This document shows positions 1 to 8,219 of a stretch of 64,000 bases of DNA, in pieces. The notes under the pieces were generated by a model. It had not been told where the DNA came from and made no database searches. It worked only from the letters and a program-made list of their open reading frames with translations. Numbering within the stretch: the first letter of the stretch is position 1; each line of letters opens with the position of its first letter. The DNA comes from Mycolicibacterium pyrenivorans. Its GTDB lineage: Bacteria > Actinomycetota > Actinomycetes > Mycobacteriales > Mycobacteriaceae. The stretch covers positions 80,714 through 144,713 of the forward strand of contig NZ_JACKSH010000026.1 of the NCBI RefSeq assembly GCF_025821625.1, written 5' to 3'. The translations under genes and the position numbers were made by a program.

Positions 1-782
1 CGCTGGCGATCGGGTCGCTGCGCGTCGTCCGGGAGTACGAGCGGGGCGTGGCGTTCCGTCTCGGCCGGTTGCGCGGACCCCTCGGCCCCGGGGTCGTCCT
101 CGTCCTGCCCGGCGTCGACAGGCTCGTCCGTGTTCAACTGCGCACGGTGACGTTGACCATTCCCCCGCAGGAGGTCATCACCCGCGACAACGTGACGGCC
201 CGCGTCAATGCCGTCGTGCTGTTCCGGGTGGTCGATCCCGTCAAGTCGGTGATGACCGTGGAGAACTACGCCGTCGCCACCTCCCAGATCGCCCAGACCA
301 CCCTGCGTTCGGTGGTGGGGCGCGCGGACCTCGACACCCTGCTGGCGCACCGCGCCGATCTCAACGAGGACCTGGCCGCCTCGATCGCGAACCAGACGCA
401 GCCCTGGGGTGTGGAGGTCGAGGTCGTCGAGATCAAGGACGTCGAGATTCCCGAGATGATGCAGCGCGCGATGGCCCGCGAGGCCGAGGCGGAGCGGGAG
501 CGGCGGGCGAAGGTGATCAGCGCGCGCGGCGAACTGCAGGCGTCTGCGGAACTGCGGGACGCGGCGATCACGCTCAGCGAGAGCCCGGCGTCCCTGCAAC
601 TGCGCTATCTGCAGACGCTGCTCGAGCTCGGCGCCGACCAGAACTCCACGGTCGTCTTCCCGATCCCGGTGGACCTGGTCCGCCCCTTCCTCGAGGGCGG
701 GCTACGGCGGCGCGCCGACGAACCCGACGGTCCCGCCGATGCCGTCCCGCACATCAGGAGGGTGAGATCCGATGACCAGTAA
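1..782 (+). CDS. SPFH/band-7 (slipin, stomatin-like) protein, 5'-truncated by window edge
   Basis: The reading frame is open from base 3, so the gene starts before the window; the first in-frame GTG at 48 is internal. The visible part begins LRVVREYERGVAFRLGR, the classic start of the SPFH domain, followed by the slipin core (PQEVITRDNVTARVNAVV, then AQTTLRSVVGRADLDTLL) and an EAEAERERRAKVI coiled-coil arm. Family members form membrane-bound oligomeric rings that organise microdomains or regulate proteases. The N-terminal membrane hairpin must lie upstream. Its stop overlaps the next gene by 11 nt, so the pair is probably co-translated. Family assignment is firm; physiological role is unknown. 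Confidence 0.88.
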   Translation, partial: LAIGSLRVVREYERGVAFRLGRLRGPLGPGVVLVLPGVDRLVRVQLRTVTLTIPPQEVITRDNVTARVNAVVLFRVVDPVKSVMTVENYAVATSQIAQTTLRSVVGRADLDTLLAHRADLNEDLAASIANQTQPWGVEVEVVEIKDVEIPEMMQRAMAREAEAERERRAKVISARGELQASAELRDAAITLSESPASLQLRYLQTLLELGADQNSTVVFPIPVDLVRPFLEGGLRRRADEPDGPADAVPHIRRVRSDDQ

Positions 783-1080
783 CGAGATCGACGTTCCGGA
801 GCCCGGCCGCCGGGTAGTGCTCGAATCCACCCCGCCGGGGCTGTGGCTCGCACTGCTCGGCGGGGCGCTCGCCGTGCTCGCGCCGCTGCTCGGCTTCCTG
901 GTCGGCAGCGTCTTCGGAGTCGGCGAGACGACCGACTCCGTGGACCCGATGTTCCTGTCGTTGTTCATCGGCATCGTCGTCGGCGGCGTCGGGGTGCTGG
1001 TGGCGCTTGCCGGCGTCAACCGACTGTGGAAGCACTCGCGGAACGCGGACGCTGCAGATGAGGATTCCCGCCTGCGGTAG
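772..1080 (+). CDS. small two-helix membrane protein, unknown function
   Basis: 102 residues. After a polar N-terminus there are two hydrophobic segments, about residues 25-48 (LWLALLGGALAVLAPLLGFL) and 62-85 (FLSLFIGIVVGGVGVLVALAG), and a short charged C-terminus, so it is probably an inner-membrane hairpin. The start ATG lies inside the end of the SPFH gene and follows a GGAGGGTGAG ribosome site. Slipins are often paired with small membrane partners, and the 11-nt overlap supports a joint role. That partnership is inference; no domain was recognised. Confidence 0.65.
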   Translation: MTSNEIDVPEPGRRVVLESTPPGLWLALLGGALAVLAPLLGFLVGSVFGVGETTDSVDPMFLSLFIGIVVGGVGVLVALAGVNRLWKHSRNADAADEDSRLR

Positions 1081-1086
1081 GCGGTG

Positions 1087-1590
1087 TCAGAAGTCACCGG
1101 CACTGTGGCGCAGCGTCTGGATCGCCGCCGCCAGTCGCTGTGACTCGCCCCCGGACATGCCGATGTCGGCGAACACGTCGTTGTTCAGCGTGACGGTCGC
1201 GTCCTCGACCGTGGAGCGACCCAGGTCGGTGATCCGCACCAGCGTGGTGCGGCCGTCGGTCGGGTGAGGCAGGCGTTCGACCAGACCGTCGGATTCCAGC
1301 CTGCGGATCGCGTGCGTGACGCTGGTGACGTGCACCTGCAGGCGGTCGGACGCCTTCGTGATCGGCAGCGCCCCGGTGCGGCTGAACGCCAGCAGCCGTA
1401 GCAGTTCGAAGCGTGAGAAGCTCAGATCATAGGGCCGAAGCGCGGTTTCGACCCGGGCCAGCAGAATCTGGTGTGCGCGCATCACCGAGGTCACCGCGAC
1501 CATCCCGTCGGCTACGTCGCCCCAGCCAGAACGCTCCCAGTTGGCGCGCGCGACGGCGATCGGGTCGCGCCGGTCCTGTTCGGATGGCAC
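1087..1590 (-). CDS. MarR-family transcriptional regulator
   Basis: 167 residues with a winged helix-turn-helix: LSFSRFELLRLLAFSRTGALPITKASDRLQ (helices), HVTSVTHAIRRLESDGLVERLPHPTDGRTTLVRITDLG (recognition helix and wing). MarR proteins are dimeric repressors or activators, often ligand-responsive. It is last in the minus-strand run sigL-rslA-ThDP-SRPBCC-KASIII-aminotransferase and overlaps the aminotransferase 3' end by 79 bp. A regulator sits in the equivalent place after rslA in M. tuberculosis (Rv0737; from memory). It may control the cassette, but no operator was identified. Confidence 0.82.
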   Translation of the reverse strand: MPSEQDRRDPIAVARANWERSGWGDVADGMVAVTSVMRAHQILLARVETALRPYDLSFSRFELLRLLAFSRTGALPITKASDRLQVHVTSVTHAIRRLESDGLVERLPHPTDGRTTLVRITDLGRSTVEDATVTLNNDVFADIGMSGGESQRLAAAIQTLRHSAGDF

Positions 1591-2633
1591 GCCTCTTCAT
1601 ACCGCATCGCCGCGCCGACTGTGCGCACCACCGCCCAAGTGGACGCCCGCGAACCGACGGTGATCCGGACACCCCCGTCGCCGTAGTGTCGAACCAGCAG
1701 GCCGGCGCCGCCGAACACCTCGGGCCATGGCATCTCTGCGCCGGGCAGGTAGACGAAGTTGGCGTGCGTGTCGGTGGTGGTGAGGCCCATCGCCCGCAAC
1801 CGCGTCTGCAGCGCTGCACGTTCCGCCGAGATGATCCGGATTCGTTGCCGCAATTGGTCTTCCGCGGCGTATGACGCGGCAACGGCGACCAGCGCGGCCT
1901 GCGGGACCCCGAACGGCAGCTGCATGGTCCACAGCGTGCGTCCCAGTTCGGCGGCGCAGAAGCCGTAACCGACCCGAAGTCCGGCCAGCCCGTAGGCCTT
2001 CGAGAACGTGCGCACCACGACGACGTTGCCGAAGCGGTCCACCAGATCCGTCGCGTCGATCCGCTGCCGGGGAGCCAGGAACTCGACGTAGGCCTCGTCC
2101 AGCACCACCACGGTGTCGCCGGGGATGCGCGTCAGGAACCGCTCGATGTCGGCGATGCCGTTGATGGTGCCGGTCGGGTTGTGCGGCCGGCACACCACGA
2201 CCACCCGCGCATCGGTCGCGGCATCGGCCATCGCGTCCAGGTCGTGGCGGCCGTGCGCGTCGAGCGGGACCGTCACCTGCCGCAGGCGTGCCATCTGCGC
2301 GACGATCGGGTAGCCGTCGAAGGTGGGCGAGGACATCACGATCGCGTCCCCCGGCGTGGTCACCGCCCGCAGCACCTGCATGATCACGCCGGTCGCCCCC
2401 TCCCCGATCACCACCTGTTCGGGATCGACGCCCAGGTGATCGGCGAGGACCGATCTCAGCCGGTGCGGCAGGAACTCCGGGTAGCGGTTCAGCGAATCCA
2501 GCGACGCACTCAACGCCGCATGCACCGCGGGCAGCGGCGGGAACGGGCACTCGTTGAGCGACAACGCCAACGGATCAACGGCCTGCGGCAGCGCGGCGAC
2601 CGTCGCGGTCAGGGTGTCGGAAAAGGCGGTCAT
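1512..2633 (-). CDS. HisC-like class I/II PLP aminotransferase
   Basis: 373 residues from ATG 2633, which overlaps the KAS III stop as ATGA; a start 18 nt upstream (2651) is possible but less likely. Fold-type I features: LNECPFPPLP substrate lid, Gly-rich GEGATGVIMQVL, CRPHNPTG, VVLDEAYVEF and the PLP-lysine motif RTFSKAYGLAGLRVGYG. This matches histidinol-phosphate aminotransferase-like enzymes. The biosynthetic context makes an alternative amine-transfer role more likely than histidine synthesis. About 27 C-terminal residues are encoded antiphase over the marR start and look like an unusual tail. Substrate unknown. Confidence 0.8.
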   Translation of the reverse strand: MTAFSDTLTATVAALPQAVDPLALSLNECPFPPLPAVHAALSASLDSLNRYPEFLPHRLRSVLADHLGVDPEQVVIGEGATGVIMQVLRAVTTPGDAIVMSSPTFDGYPIVAQMARLRQVTVPLDAHGRHDLDAMADAATDARVVVVCRPHNPTGTINGIADIERFLTRIPGDTVVVLDEAYVEFLAPRQRIDATDLVDRFGNVVVVRTFSKAYGLAGLRVGYGFCAAELGRTLWTMQLPFGVPQAALVAVAASYAAEDQLRQRIRIISAERAALQTRLRAMGLTTTDTHANFVYLPGAEMPWPEVFGGAGLLVRHYGDGGVRITVGSRASTWAVVRTVGAAMRYEEACHPNRTGATRSPSRAPTGSVLAGAT

Positions 2634-3664
2634 CGGCTCCGCCCGCCCCATCGCACCGCGGCCGCTCCGGCGAAGTCACCGGCGTGCGCGAAGGCCCCCA
2701 TCAGCACGGTGTCACCGACGTTCACCCGACCGTCGGTGATGGCGCGGTCCAGATTGATCGGGATGCCCGCGGCGAACAGGTTTCCGCACTCGTCAAAAGT
2801 ATCGACATGCCGCTCGGGCGGCAGCTCGAGCGCGTCGCGCCAGTTGCGCAGGAAGACCCGGTTGGGCTGATTGCTGACGAGCAGATCGATATCCCTGGGC
2901 CGCATGCCGATTCGGTCGCACACCGCGTAGCACACCTCCGGGACCTGACGATTGCCACGAGCGAGGACCTTGGTGATCTTGCTTTCGGTGAACCCGATGC
3001 AGCCCTCCCCCTGGCCGGCCTGCCACCATTTGCGCGGCGGATCGACGGCGATCGTCATGTCGCCGGCGAACTCGCCGTAGGTGCGGCATTCGACGTCGAG
3101 GATCGGTGAGGAGTCCGACAGCTCCGCCAGCCCGACGGCGGCGCCGTCGCCGGGCACCGCGGCCTGCGCCCTCGGCCTGATCGTCGGTTGGTCGAAGATC
3201 TGTCCTGCCGCGTTCTGCGCCACCGCGATCAGCGCGGTGCGACCCGCCCCCGAGGCGAGCAGCGTGCGGGCCAGCGCAAGCCCCAGCACGAACGCCGCGC
3301 AGCCGCCGTTGTGCAGGTCGATCACCCAGTTCGGTTTCATCCCGAGGCGATGCGCGATGGCGCCGCCGCTGCCGTAGAACGGCATGTCGGGCAACTGGGT
3401 GTGGGTGATCAGCACATCGGCCCCGCTGACGACGTCCTGGCCGTGGCGTTCGACCAAGCCGGCAGCGGCCCGTTCGACCATGTCCACGGCGGTCTCGTCG
3501 GGCGAGACGTGATGGCGGAAGCGCGGGGCGCGGAACATCAAGTTGTCCCGCAGTTCGTCGGAGTCGGCGAACTGCGCGTAGTACTCGGCACTGATCGGCT
3601 CACCCGGCAGGTAGGTGGACACGTCGATCAGGCTCACCGGGTTCGGGAACGTCTGGGCGGTCAC
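2630..3664 (-). CDS. KAS III-like (FabH-fold) condensing enzyme or acyltransferase
   Basis: 344 residues, GTG start. The thiolase-fold nucleophile is visible in LHNGGCAAFVLGLALA, and the C-terminal Asn motif in DECGNLFAAGIPI. The usual catalytic His motif (HQANxRI) reads SNQPNRVF here, so His appears replaced by Asn. That suggests a non-decarboxylating acyl or aminoacyl transfer or an unusual condensation rather than fatty-acid initiation. The gene follows the SRPBCC gene by 7 nt and is coupled to the aminotransferase by ATGA. Fold confident, chemistry not. Confidence 0.78.
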   Translation of the reverse strand: MTAQTFPNPVSLIDVSTYLPGEPISAEYYAQFADSDELRDNLMFRAPRFRHHVSPDETAVDMVERAAAGLVERHGQDVVSGADVLITHTQLPDMPFYGSGGAIAHRLGMKPNWVIDLHNGGCAAFVLGLALARTLLASGAGRTALIAVAQNAAGQIFDQPTIRPRAQAAVPGDGAAVGLAELSDSSPILDVECRTYGEFAGDMTIAVDPPRKWWQAGQGEGCIGFTESKITKVLARGNRQVPEVCYAVCDRIGMRPRDIDLLVSNQPNRVFLRNWRDALELPPERHVDTFDECGNLFAAGIPINLDRAITDGRVNVGDTVLMGAFAHAGDFAGAAAVRWGGRSR

Positions 3665-3671
3665 GGCATTC

Positions 3672-4352
3672 TCATCTCATCCAGACCGGGGTGACCGGCA
3701 GTCCGTTGCGGTGCCGGTACTCGGCGATCGCCTTGAGGTTCTGCAGCTCCAACTGGTGGCCCGGACCGAACATGTCCCAGAAGTCACCCACCCACACCGG
3801 CCGCCCCGGCGGCGCGGTCTCCGGATAGGGGTTGCGGTCGTAGAACGGGTGGTGGCAGTTCGTCCACAGCACAACCGATCCCGGTTTGTCGAAGACGACC
3901 TGGGCGTCGACGATCCGCATCAGGTAGATCATCCACAGGTGCCTGCCCTGGTCCCACGCGCAGTGATAGTCGACGGTCATCGCGTCCCGGTTCGCGACGG
4001 TGCGGGTGTAGATCTCGCTGCCGGGCCCGGTCGGTCCCGCACCCAACCGGTCGTGCGCCAGCCACAGCCCTGGCTGCTCGGTGGGGGTGAAGCCGCGCAG
4101 GCTGTAGGTCCACTCCTCGAGGCAGCGTGTGTCCGAGAGGTAGTCGAACAGTTCGCCCGGCGGACAGTCGATGTAGTCGTTGACGGTGCAGTACTGGCCG
4201 AACACCTCGTCGTGCGGGTACACCGACCGCATCATCTCCATGATGATCGGTGTGGCTCGCTCCCTGGGTGATGTCTCGATCCGGATGAGCCCGTCGAGGG
4301 GTTCGGCACTGCCCCGGTGGGCGGTGATGTCAGTGAGCGCGGGCAGTGACAC
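3672..4352 (-). CDS. SRPBCC (START/polyketide cyclase-like) protein
   Basis: About 226 residues from GTG 4352, chosen because GGAGGAGCCTC lies directly upstream; a longer in-frame start at 4439 would run deep into the previous gene. The N-terminal half (VNDYIDCPPGELFDYLSDTR, then LEEWTYSLRGF) matches the start of SRPBCC hydrophobic-pocket domains, used by aromatases, cyclases and lipid carriers. The rest is rich in aromatic residues. It overlaps the ThDP enzyme gene by 23 nt. In a cassette with a ThDP enzyme and a KAS III homologue, it may shape or bind a carbon-chain intermediate. This role is inference. Confidence 0.65.
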   Translation of the reverse strand: MSLPALTDITAHRGSAEPLDGLIRIETSPRERATPIIMEMMRSVYPHDEVFGQYCTVNDYIDCPPGELFDYLSDTRCLEEWTYSLRGFTPTEQPGLWLAHDRLGAGPTGPGSEIYTRTVANRDAMTVDYHCAWDQGRHLWMIYLMRIVDAQVVFDKPGSVVLWTNCHHPFYDRNPYPETAPPGRPVWVGDFWDMFGPGHQLELQNLKAIAEYRHRNGLPVTPVWMR

Positions 4353-6084
4353 GAGGCTCCTCCTTCGTGGTGAGAAATGCGGCAAACGGCGGGATTTCGT
4401 CGGGCGAGCAGTCGATGGCCACCACCGACGGCCCGTCACAGTCCAGCGCGAGGCGCAGCGCGGCGGGCAACTGGGCGATGTCGGTCACGTCGAGCGCCGC
4501 CAGCCCGGGGAACATGGCGGCCAGGCCGGCGCCGAACCGGCTGTGCCCGAACCTGTTGTAGCTGTACCGGTCGCTGGCCCGATGTGCGTAGAACAGCTGC
4601 TCGCGGGTCACGCACATGGCGTGGGCATGGTTGTCGAACAGCAGGAAGGTGATCGGCAGCCGGTACTGCACCGCGGTGTGAATCTCCATGCCGTGCATGA
4701 GGAATGATCCGTCCCCGGCGATGACGACGGTGCGATGGCCCCGGTGGAATGTCATTCCGATCCCGGCGCCGAAGCTGTGGCCCATGCCGCCCATACCGAG
4801 GGCGACCAGGTACCGGCCGTGCCGGCGGGCCGGCAGGTAGTGGATGGCCGCGGCCCCGATGTTGCCCGCGTCGACGACGATGTCGGTGCCGTCGGGCAGT
4901 GCGGTGTCGAGCACACCCATGGCGTCGCGGTACCGCACGCCCGCGCCGTGATGCGGTGGCGGCTGCAACTCGGTGCGGGGCACAGGGTCCGGCACCTTCG
5001 CGCCGTCGTCGGACATCGCCGCGGCCAGCGATGACAGTGCTCCGCGGAGATCATCGGAGTGGACGTGGGTGCACGGGAGGTGGGGCGGCGCTGATCCGAT
5101 CGAGTATGTCGGCACCGTGGACAACACGTCGTCGAGGCCGGCGCGGGCCGTCACCGTCATCCTGGTGCCGACCACCAGGCAGATCGCGCTCTGCGCGGCG
5201 GCCGCGGTGACGCTCGGATGTCCCATCACACCGCAGACGCCGAGCGCGCTCGCCGAGACGTCGACGGCATCCGGCACGGTGGCCACCCGCGCCTTCAGGG
5301 TGCTGCGCAGCCGTTCCAGCTCCGCGCGGGCGTCGTCCCTGGCTACCTGCTCCCCTGCGATGAGAAGAACCGGACCCGCCGCGTTGCGCAGTGCCCCGAT
5401 CAGCGGTGACAGGCCGGAACCCGTTGTCGGCGATCGCATTACGCGAAAAGGTGACCGGCCCGGGTGGGCGAGGTCGGCCTGCTGGACGTCCTTGGGCAGC
5501 AGCAGCACCGCCGGTCCACCTCCGGCGGCCGCGGCGATGGCCTCCGGAAGCGCGGTGAGGATGTCGGCGGCGGTCAGCACCCGGCGGCAGTACACCGACA
5601 CCGCGGAGAACAGCGCCTCCGCGTCGAGGGCGCCGTTGACACCGCTGGTGTCCTGGAACGCGCCGCGCCCGTCCAGGGTCGTCGGCGCCTGCCCGATGAG
5701 CGCCAGTACCGGTACCCGGCTGGCGAGGGACTCTCCCAGGCCGGGCACCGTGTTCAGACAGCCGCCGCCCGACGTCGCGGCGAGCACGCCGAGGCCGGCG
5801 CCGCTGCGGCTGTAGCCGTCGGCCATGGCCGCGGCCGAGAATTCGTGTTTGGCCAGCACCGCGGTGATGTCGTCGCGGAGAAAAGCTGCGTCGTAGAGGT
5901 CTTCGATGTTGGCGCCGTCCACGCCGAAGATGTGCCCGACCCCGACGGCGGCGAGGTGGCCGACGATGTGATCGACCACGCGGTGCCCGTTGGCGGCGCT
6001 GTCCTGCACTGCCTCACCTGCCTTCCGGTTCTTCCCAGTGACACGACCCCCGTCGTGGTTTGGTTCACCGGGATCCCGGTTCAC
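4330..6084 (-). CDS. thiamine-diphosphate-dependent enzyme (acetolactate synthase superfamily)
   Basis: 584 residues from GTG 6084, which overlaps the rslA stop as GTGA. The N-terminal Pyr domain has AKHEFSAAAMADGYSR, including the cofactor-activating Glu, and ATSGGGCLNTVPGLGES. A central DHS-like domain follows. The C-terminal PP domain has GDGSFLMHGMEIHTA and LLFDNHAHA, the ThDP/Mg motif. The enzyme should form or cleave C-C bonds via a carbanion, for example decarboxylating a 2-oxo acid and ligating it to an acceptor. It lacks acetolactate-synthase genetic context (no small subunit or ilvC). Substrates unknown. Confidence 0.82.
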   Translation of the reverse strand: MNRDPGEPNHDGGRVTGKNRKAGEAVQDSAANGHRVVDHIVGHLAAVGVGHIFGVDGANIEDLYDAAFLRDDITAVLAKHEFSAAAMADGYSRSGAGLGVLAATSGGGCLNTVPGLGESLASRVPVLALIGQAPTTLDGRGAFQDTSGVNGALDAEALFSAVSVYCRRVLTAADILTALPEAIAAAAGGGPAVLLLPKDVQQADLAHPGRSPFRVMRSPTTGSGLSPLIGALRNAAGPVLLIAGEQVARDDARAELERLRSTLKARVATVPDAVDVSASALGVCGVMGHPSVTAAAAQSAICLVVGTRMTVTARAGLDDVLSTVPTYSIGSAPPHLPCTHVHSDDLRGALSSLAAAMSDDGAKVPDPVPRTELQPPPHHGAGVRYRDAMGVLDTALPDGTDIVVDAGNIGAAAIHYLPARRHGRYLVALGMGGMGHSFGAGIGMTFHRGHRTVVIAGDGSFLMHGMEIHTAVQYRLPITFLLFDNHAHAMCVTREQLFYAHRASDRYSYNRFGHSRFGAGLAAMFPGLAALDVTDIAQLPAALRLALDCDGPSVVAIDCSPDEIPPFAAFLTTKEEPRVTARAH

Positions 6085-6800
6085 AACTGCTTTTCGAGCA
6101 GCACCTTGCCGTCGGGGGACGAAACCATCTGCACGGCAGCGATTTCCTCCACAGGCATGGGGGTGGTGCCGCTGGGCAACGCGGTCGCACCCGACAGGCC
6201 GAGCCAGGTCGCGATCTCCGACCGGCTGCCGTCGTGGCCGACCACCACCATGCCGAGGTTCTGCGGCGGTGCGTCACGGCGGCCCCAGTCGCCGTAGCTG
6301 CAGGCCATGTCGATGCGGGTGCCCCAGCCGTAGCCGGTCACCGCGATGCTGGCGTTGATCGGGGTGTCCGACACCTTGGTCATCTCGAGCATCTGCGCGC
6401 CGGCCTGCTCGCTGGTCCCGGTCTGCAGGCCGATCGTCTCCGGACGGATCACGATGACCAGCCCGACGGCCAGCAGCGCGGCGGCCAACCCGACGGCCGC
6501 CGACGTCATCCACCGGGCGCGGCGCCTGCGCCCACTGACCTTGGCGAGCACGGCCTGCAACACCTCCGGACGCAGCGGCGGGTCGGGCTCGTCCCGGTCG
6601 AGCTCGTCGAGCGCACTCACCTCGTCGAGGTCGAGCATCGCCAGCAGTCCCGGGATGCCGCCGAGTTCGGCGACCGCCGAGCGGCACCGGGGGCAGCCCG
6701 ACAGGTGTTCTTCGTACTCGCGGCGTTCGTCGCCGGGCAAGGCTCCAAGGACGTAGGCGGCATCCCATGTCAGGTAGGGGTCGTTGTCGACCATCGTCAT
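6081..6800 (-). CDS. rslA: anti-sigma factor RslA
   Basis: 239 residues. The N-terminal zinc-associated anti-sigma domain carries the H-x3-C-x2-C motif (EEHLSGCPRCR). One membrane helix at about residues 95-118 (WMTSAAVGLAAALLAVGLVIVI) precedes an extracytoplasmic domain. In M. tuberculosis RslA holds SigL and releases it on oxidation of the zinc site. The ATG overlaps the sigL stop (ATGA), the usual sigma/anti-sigma coupling. Its own stop overlaps the ThDP enzyme start, so the cassette is fused translationally to this pair. Confidence 0.88.
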   Translation of the reverse strand: MTMVDNDPYLTWDAAYVLGALPGDERREYEEHLSGCPRCRSAVAELGGIPGLLAMLDLDEVSALDELDRDEPDPPLRPEVLQAVLAKVSGRRRRARWMTSAAVGLAAALLAVGLVIVIRPETIGLQTGTSEQAGAQMLEMTKVSDTPINASIAVTGYGWGTRIDMACSYGDWGRRDAPPQNLGMVVVGHDGSRSEIATWLGLSGATALPSGTTPMPVEEIAAVQMVSSPDGKVLLEKQL

Positions 6801-7321
6801 CGAGTCACCCCCATCTCCTGTAGTCCGAGTCGTAACGCGCGAACCGCGTAGTGCAACCGGGATTTCACGGTGCCCTCCGGGATCTGGAGGTCGGCCGCGA
6901 TCTGCCGGGTGGTCAGTCCCTGGTAGTAGGCCCTGCGCACCACCGCACGGTGTTCGTCCGACAACTGCCCGAGCACCGTGCTCAGCAGGATCCGGTCCAG
7001 TGCGGTGTCGACCTCGTCGGGGGAGGCACCCTCGGCCACCTGTTCGGGATCCGGAATGCCGGTTTCATGCCGGAACCTGGCGCTTCGACGTTCGTCGATG
7101 ATCATGTTGCGGGCCACCGTGAACAACCAGGCGCGGGCGGATCGCTCCTCGTCGGCGGTGACGTCAGGATGGCGCCAGGCCCGCAGCAGCGTCTCCTGGA
7201 CCACGTCCTCGGCGCGCACCCGGTCGCCGGTGAGCCGCAGCGCGTACCGCCACAACGCGGTGGCGTGCTCGTTGTAGAGCACCCGCATCATGGCTGCCTC
7301 GGGATCGTCGCCGCGGTTCAA
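6797..7321 (-). CDS. sigL: ECF RNA polymerase sigma factor SigL
   Basis: Sigma region 2 is seen in ALWRYALRLTGDRVRAEDVVQETLLRAWRHP and ARAWLFTVARNMIIDERRSARFR; region 4 in QLSDEHRAVVRRAYYQGLTTRQIAADLQIPEGTVKSRLHYAVRALRLGL. This closely matches mycobacterial SigL, and the neighbours secY-adk-map and rslA agree. I chose TTG 7321 (174 residues, GAGGGG upstream) because the in-frame ATG at 7363 falls within the predicted -10 element; ATG 7357 is another option. It should direct transcription of its own operon and extracytoplasmic functions. Confidence 0.9.
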   Translation of the reverse strand: MNRGDDPEAAMMRVLYNEHATALWRYALRLTGDRVRAEDVVQETLLRAWRHPDVTADEERSARAWLFTVARNMIIDERRSARFRHETGIPDPEQVAEGASPDEVDTALDRILLSTVLGQLSDEHRAVVRRAYYQGLTTRQIAADLQIPEGTVKSRLHYAVRALRLGLQEMGVTR

Positions 7322-7360
7322 TGTCGCCCCTCGTTCACTGATGCCGGCCTCCGCCATGAA

Positions 7361-7386
7361 CACGACGCCGGCGGCAGATCAGTTCA
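7361..7386 (-). promoter_or_regulatory. candidate SigL-type autoregulatory promoter
   Basis: On the minus strand TGAACT (7386-7381) is followed after 16 nt by CGTG (7364-7361), or after 13 nt by CGTC. This resembles the SigL consensus reported for M. tuberculosis (TGAACC -35, CGT-type -10; from memory). Initiation just downstream would place the ORF's first ATG (7363) outside the transcript, so this site decides the sigL start. Confidence 0.5.
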
Positions 7387-7410
7387 AGCGCCGCGGCTGA
7401 GCCGCGCAGA

Positions 7411-8214
7411 TCACCCGGCGGTCAGGATCCGGGGTCCGTCGTCGGTGACGGCGACGGTGTGCTCCCAGTGTGCGGCACGCGACCCGTCGGCGGTCACCAC
7501 GGTCCATTCGTCGGAGAGCACGATGGTCTTCGTGGTCCCGAGGGTCAGCATCGGTTCGATCGCCAGCACCGAACCCGGCGCCAGGTAGGGCCCGCGCCCG
7601 GGGGAACCCTCGTTGGGCAGGAACGGGTCCATGTGCATCTCCCGCCCGATGCCGTGACCGCCGTATCCGGCGACGATGCCGAACTTGCGGTCGAAGCGTT
7701 TCTCGGCGGCCCGGGTTCCGCGCTCGATGGCGTGGGAGACGTCGGTGAGGCGGTTGCCGGGCACCATCGCCGCGATGCCGGCCTCCATGGATTCGCGAGT
7801 CGCGGCAGACAGTGCCTCGTCGACGGGGATGACCGCACCGACGCCGAAGGTGAACGCCGAGTCGCCGTGCCAGCCGTCGAGGATGGCGCCGCAGTCGATC
7901 GACACCAGGTCCCCGGCGCTGAGCTTCTCGGCGGCCGACGGGATGCCGTGCACCACGCGGTCGTTGACCGAGGAACAGATGGAGGCGGGGAAACCGTGGT
8001 AGCCGAGGAACGACGGAATACCGCCGCCGTCGCGGATCACCGCTTCGGCAACCGCGTCGAGCTCGAGGGTGGACACGCCGGGGGCGGCGGCGCGCTGCAC
8101 CGCCGCGAGGGCCGCGGCGACCAGGGCGCCCGCGGCGGCCATCGCGTCGAGTTCGCCGGCGCTGCGTTGCGGGACCACCTTGCGGCCTCGCAGGCCGGGC
8201 AGGGAAACCATCAC
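7411..8214 (-). CDS. map: type I methionine aminopeptidase
   Basis: 267 residues (start ATG 8214 or the adjacent ATG 8211). All five dinuclear metal ligands are visible: two Asp in [19 protein letters not shown], His in [10 protein letters not shown], Glu in LAIEPML and Glu in HWEHTVAV. It removes the initiator Met co-translationally. There is no N-terminal SH3-type extension, so it is the short form (MapA-like). It lies 5 nt after adk and 25 nt before the SigL promoter. Confidence 0.95.
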   Translation of the reverse strand: MMVSLPGLRGRKVVPQRSAGELDAMAAAGALVAAALAAVQRAAAPGVSTLELDAVAEAVIRDGGGIPSFLGYHGFPASICSSVNDRVVHGIPSAAEKLSAGDLVSIDCGAILDGWHGDSAFTFGVGAVIPVDEALSAATRESMEAGIAAMVPGNRLTDVSHAIERGTRAAEKRFDRKFGIVAGYGGHGIGREMHMDPFLPNEGSPGRGPYLAPGSVLAIEPMLTLGTTKTIVLSDEWTVVTADGSRAAHWEHTVAVTDDGPRILTAG

Positions 8215-8219
8215 CGGTG

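Noticed and set aside
1512..2633. Histidine-biosynthesis hisC
   Set aside because: The fold matches, but there are no other his genes nearby and the gene is coupled to a KAS III-like gene.
2630..3664. Housekeeping fabH
   Set aside because: The catalytic His motif is altered and the context is a ThDP/aminotransferase cassette, not fatty-acid genes.
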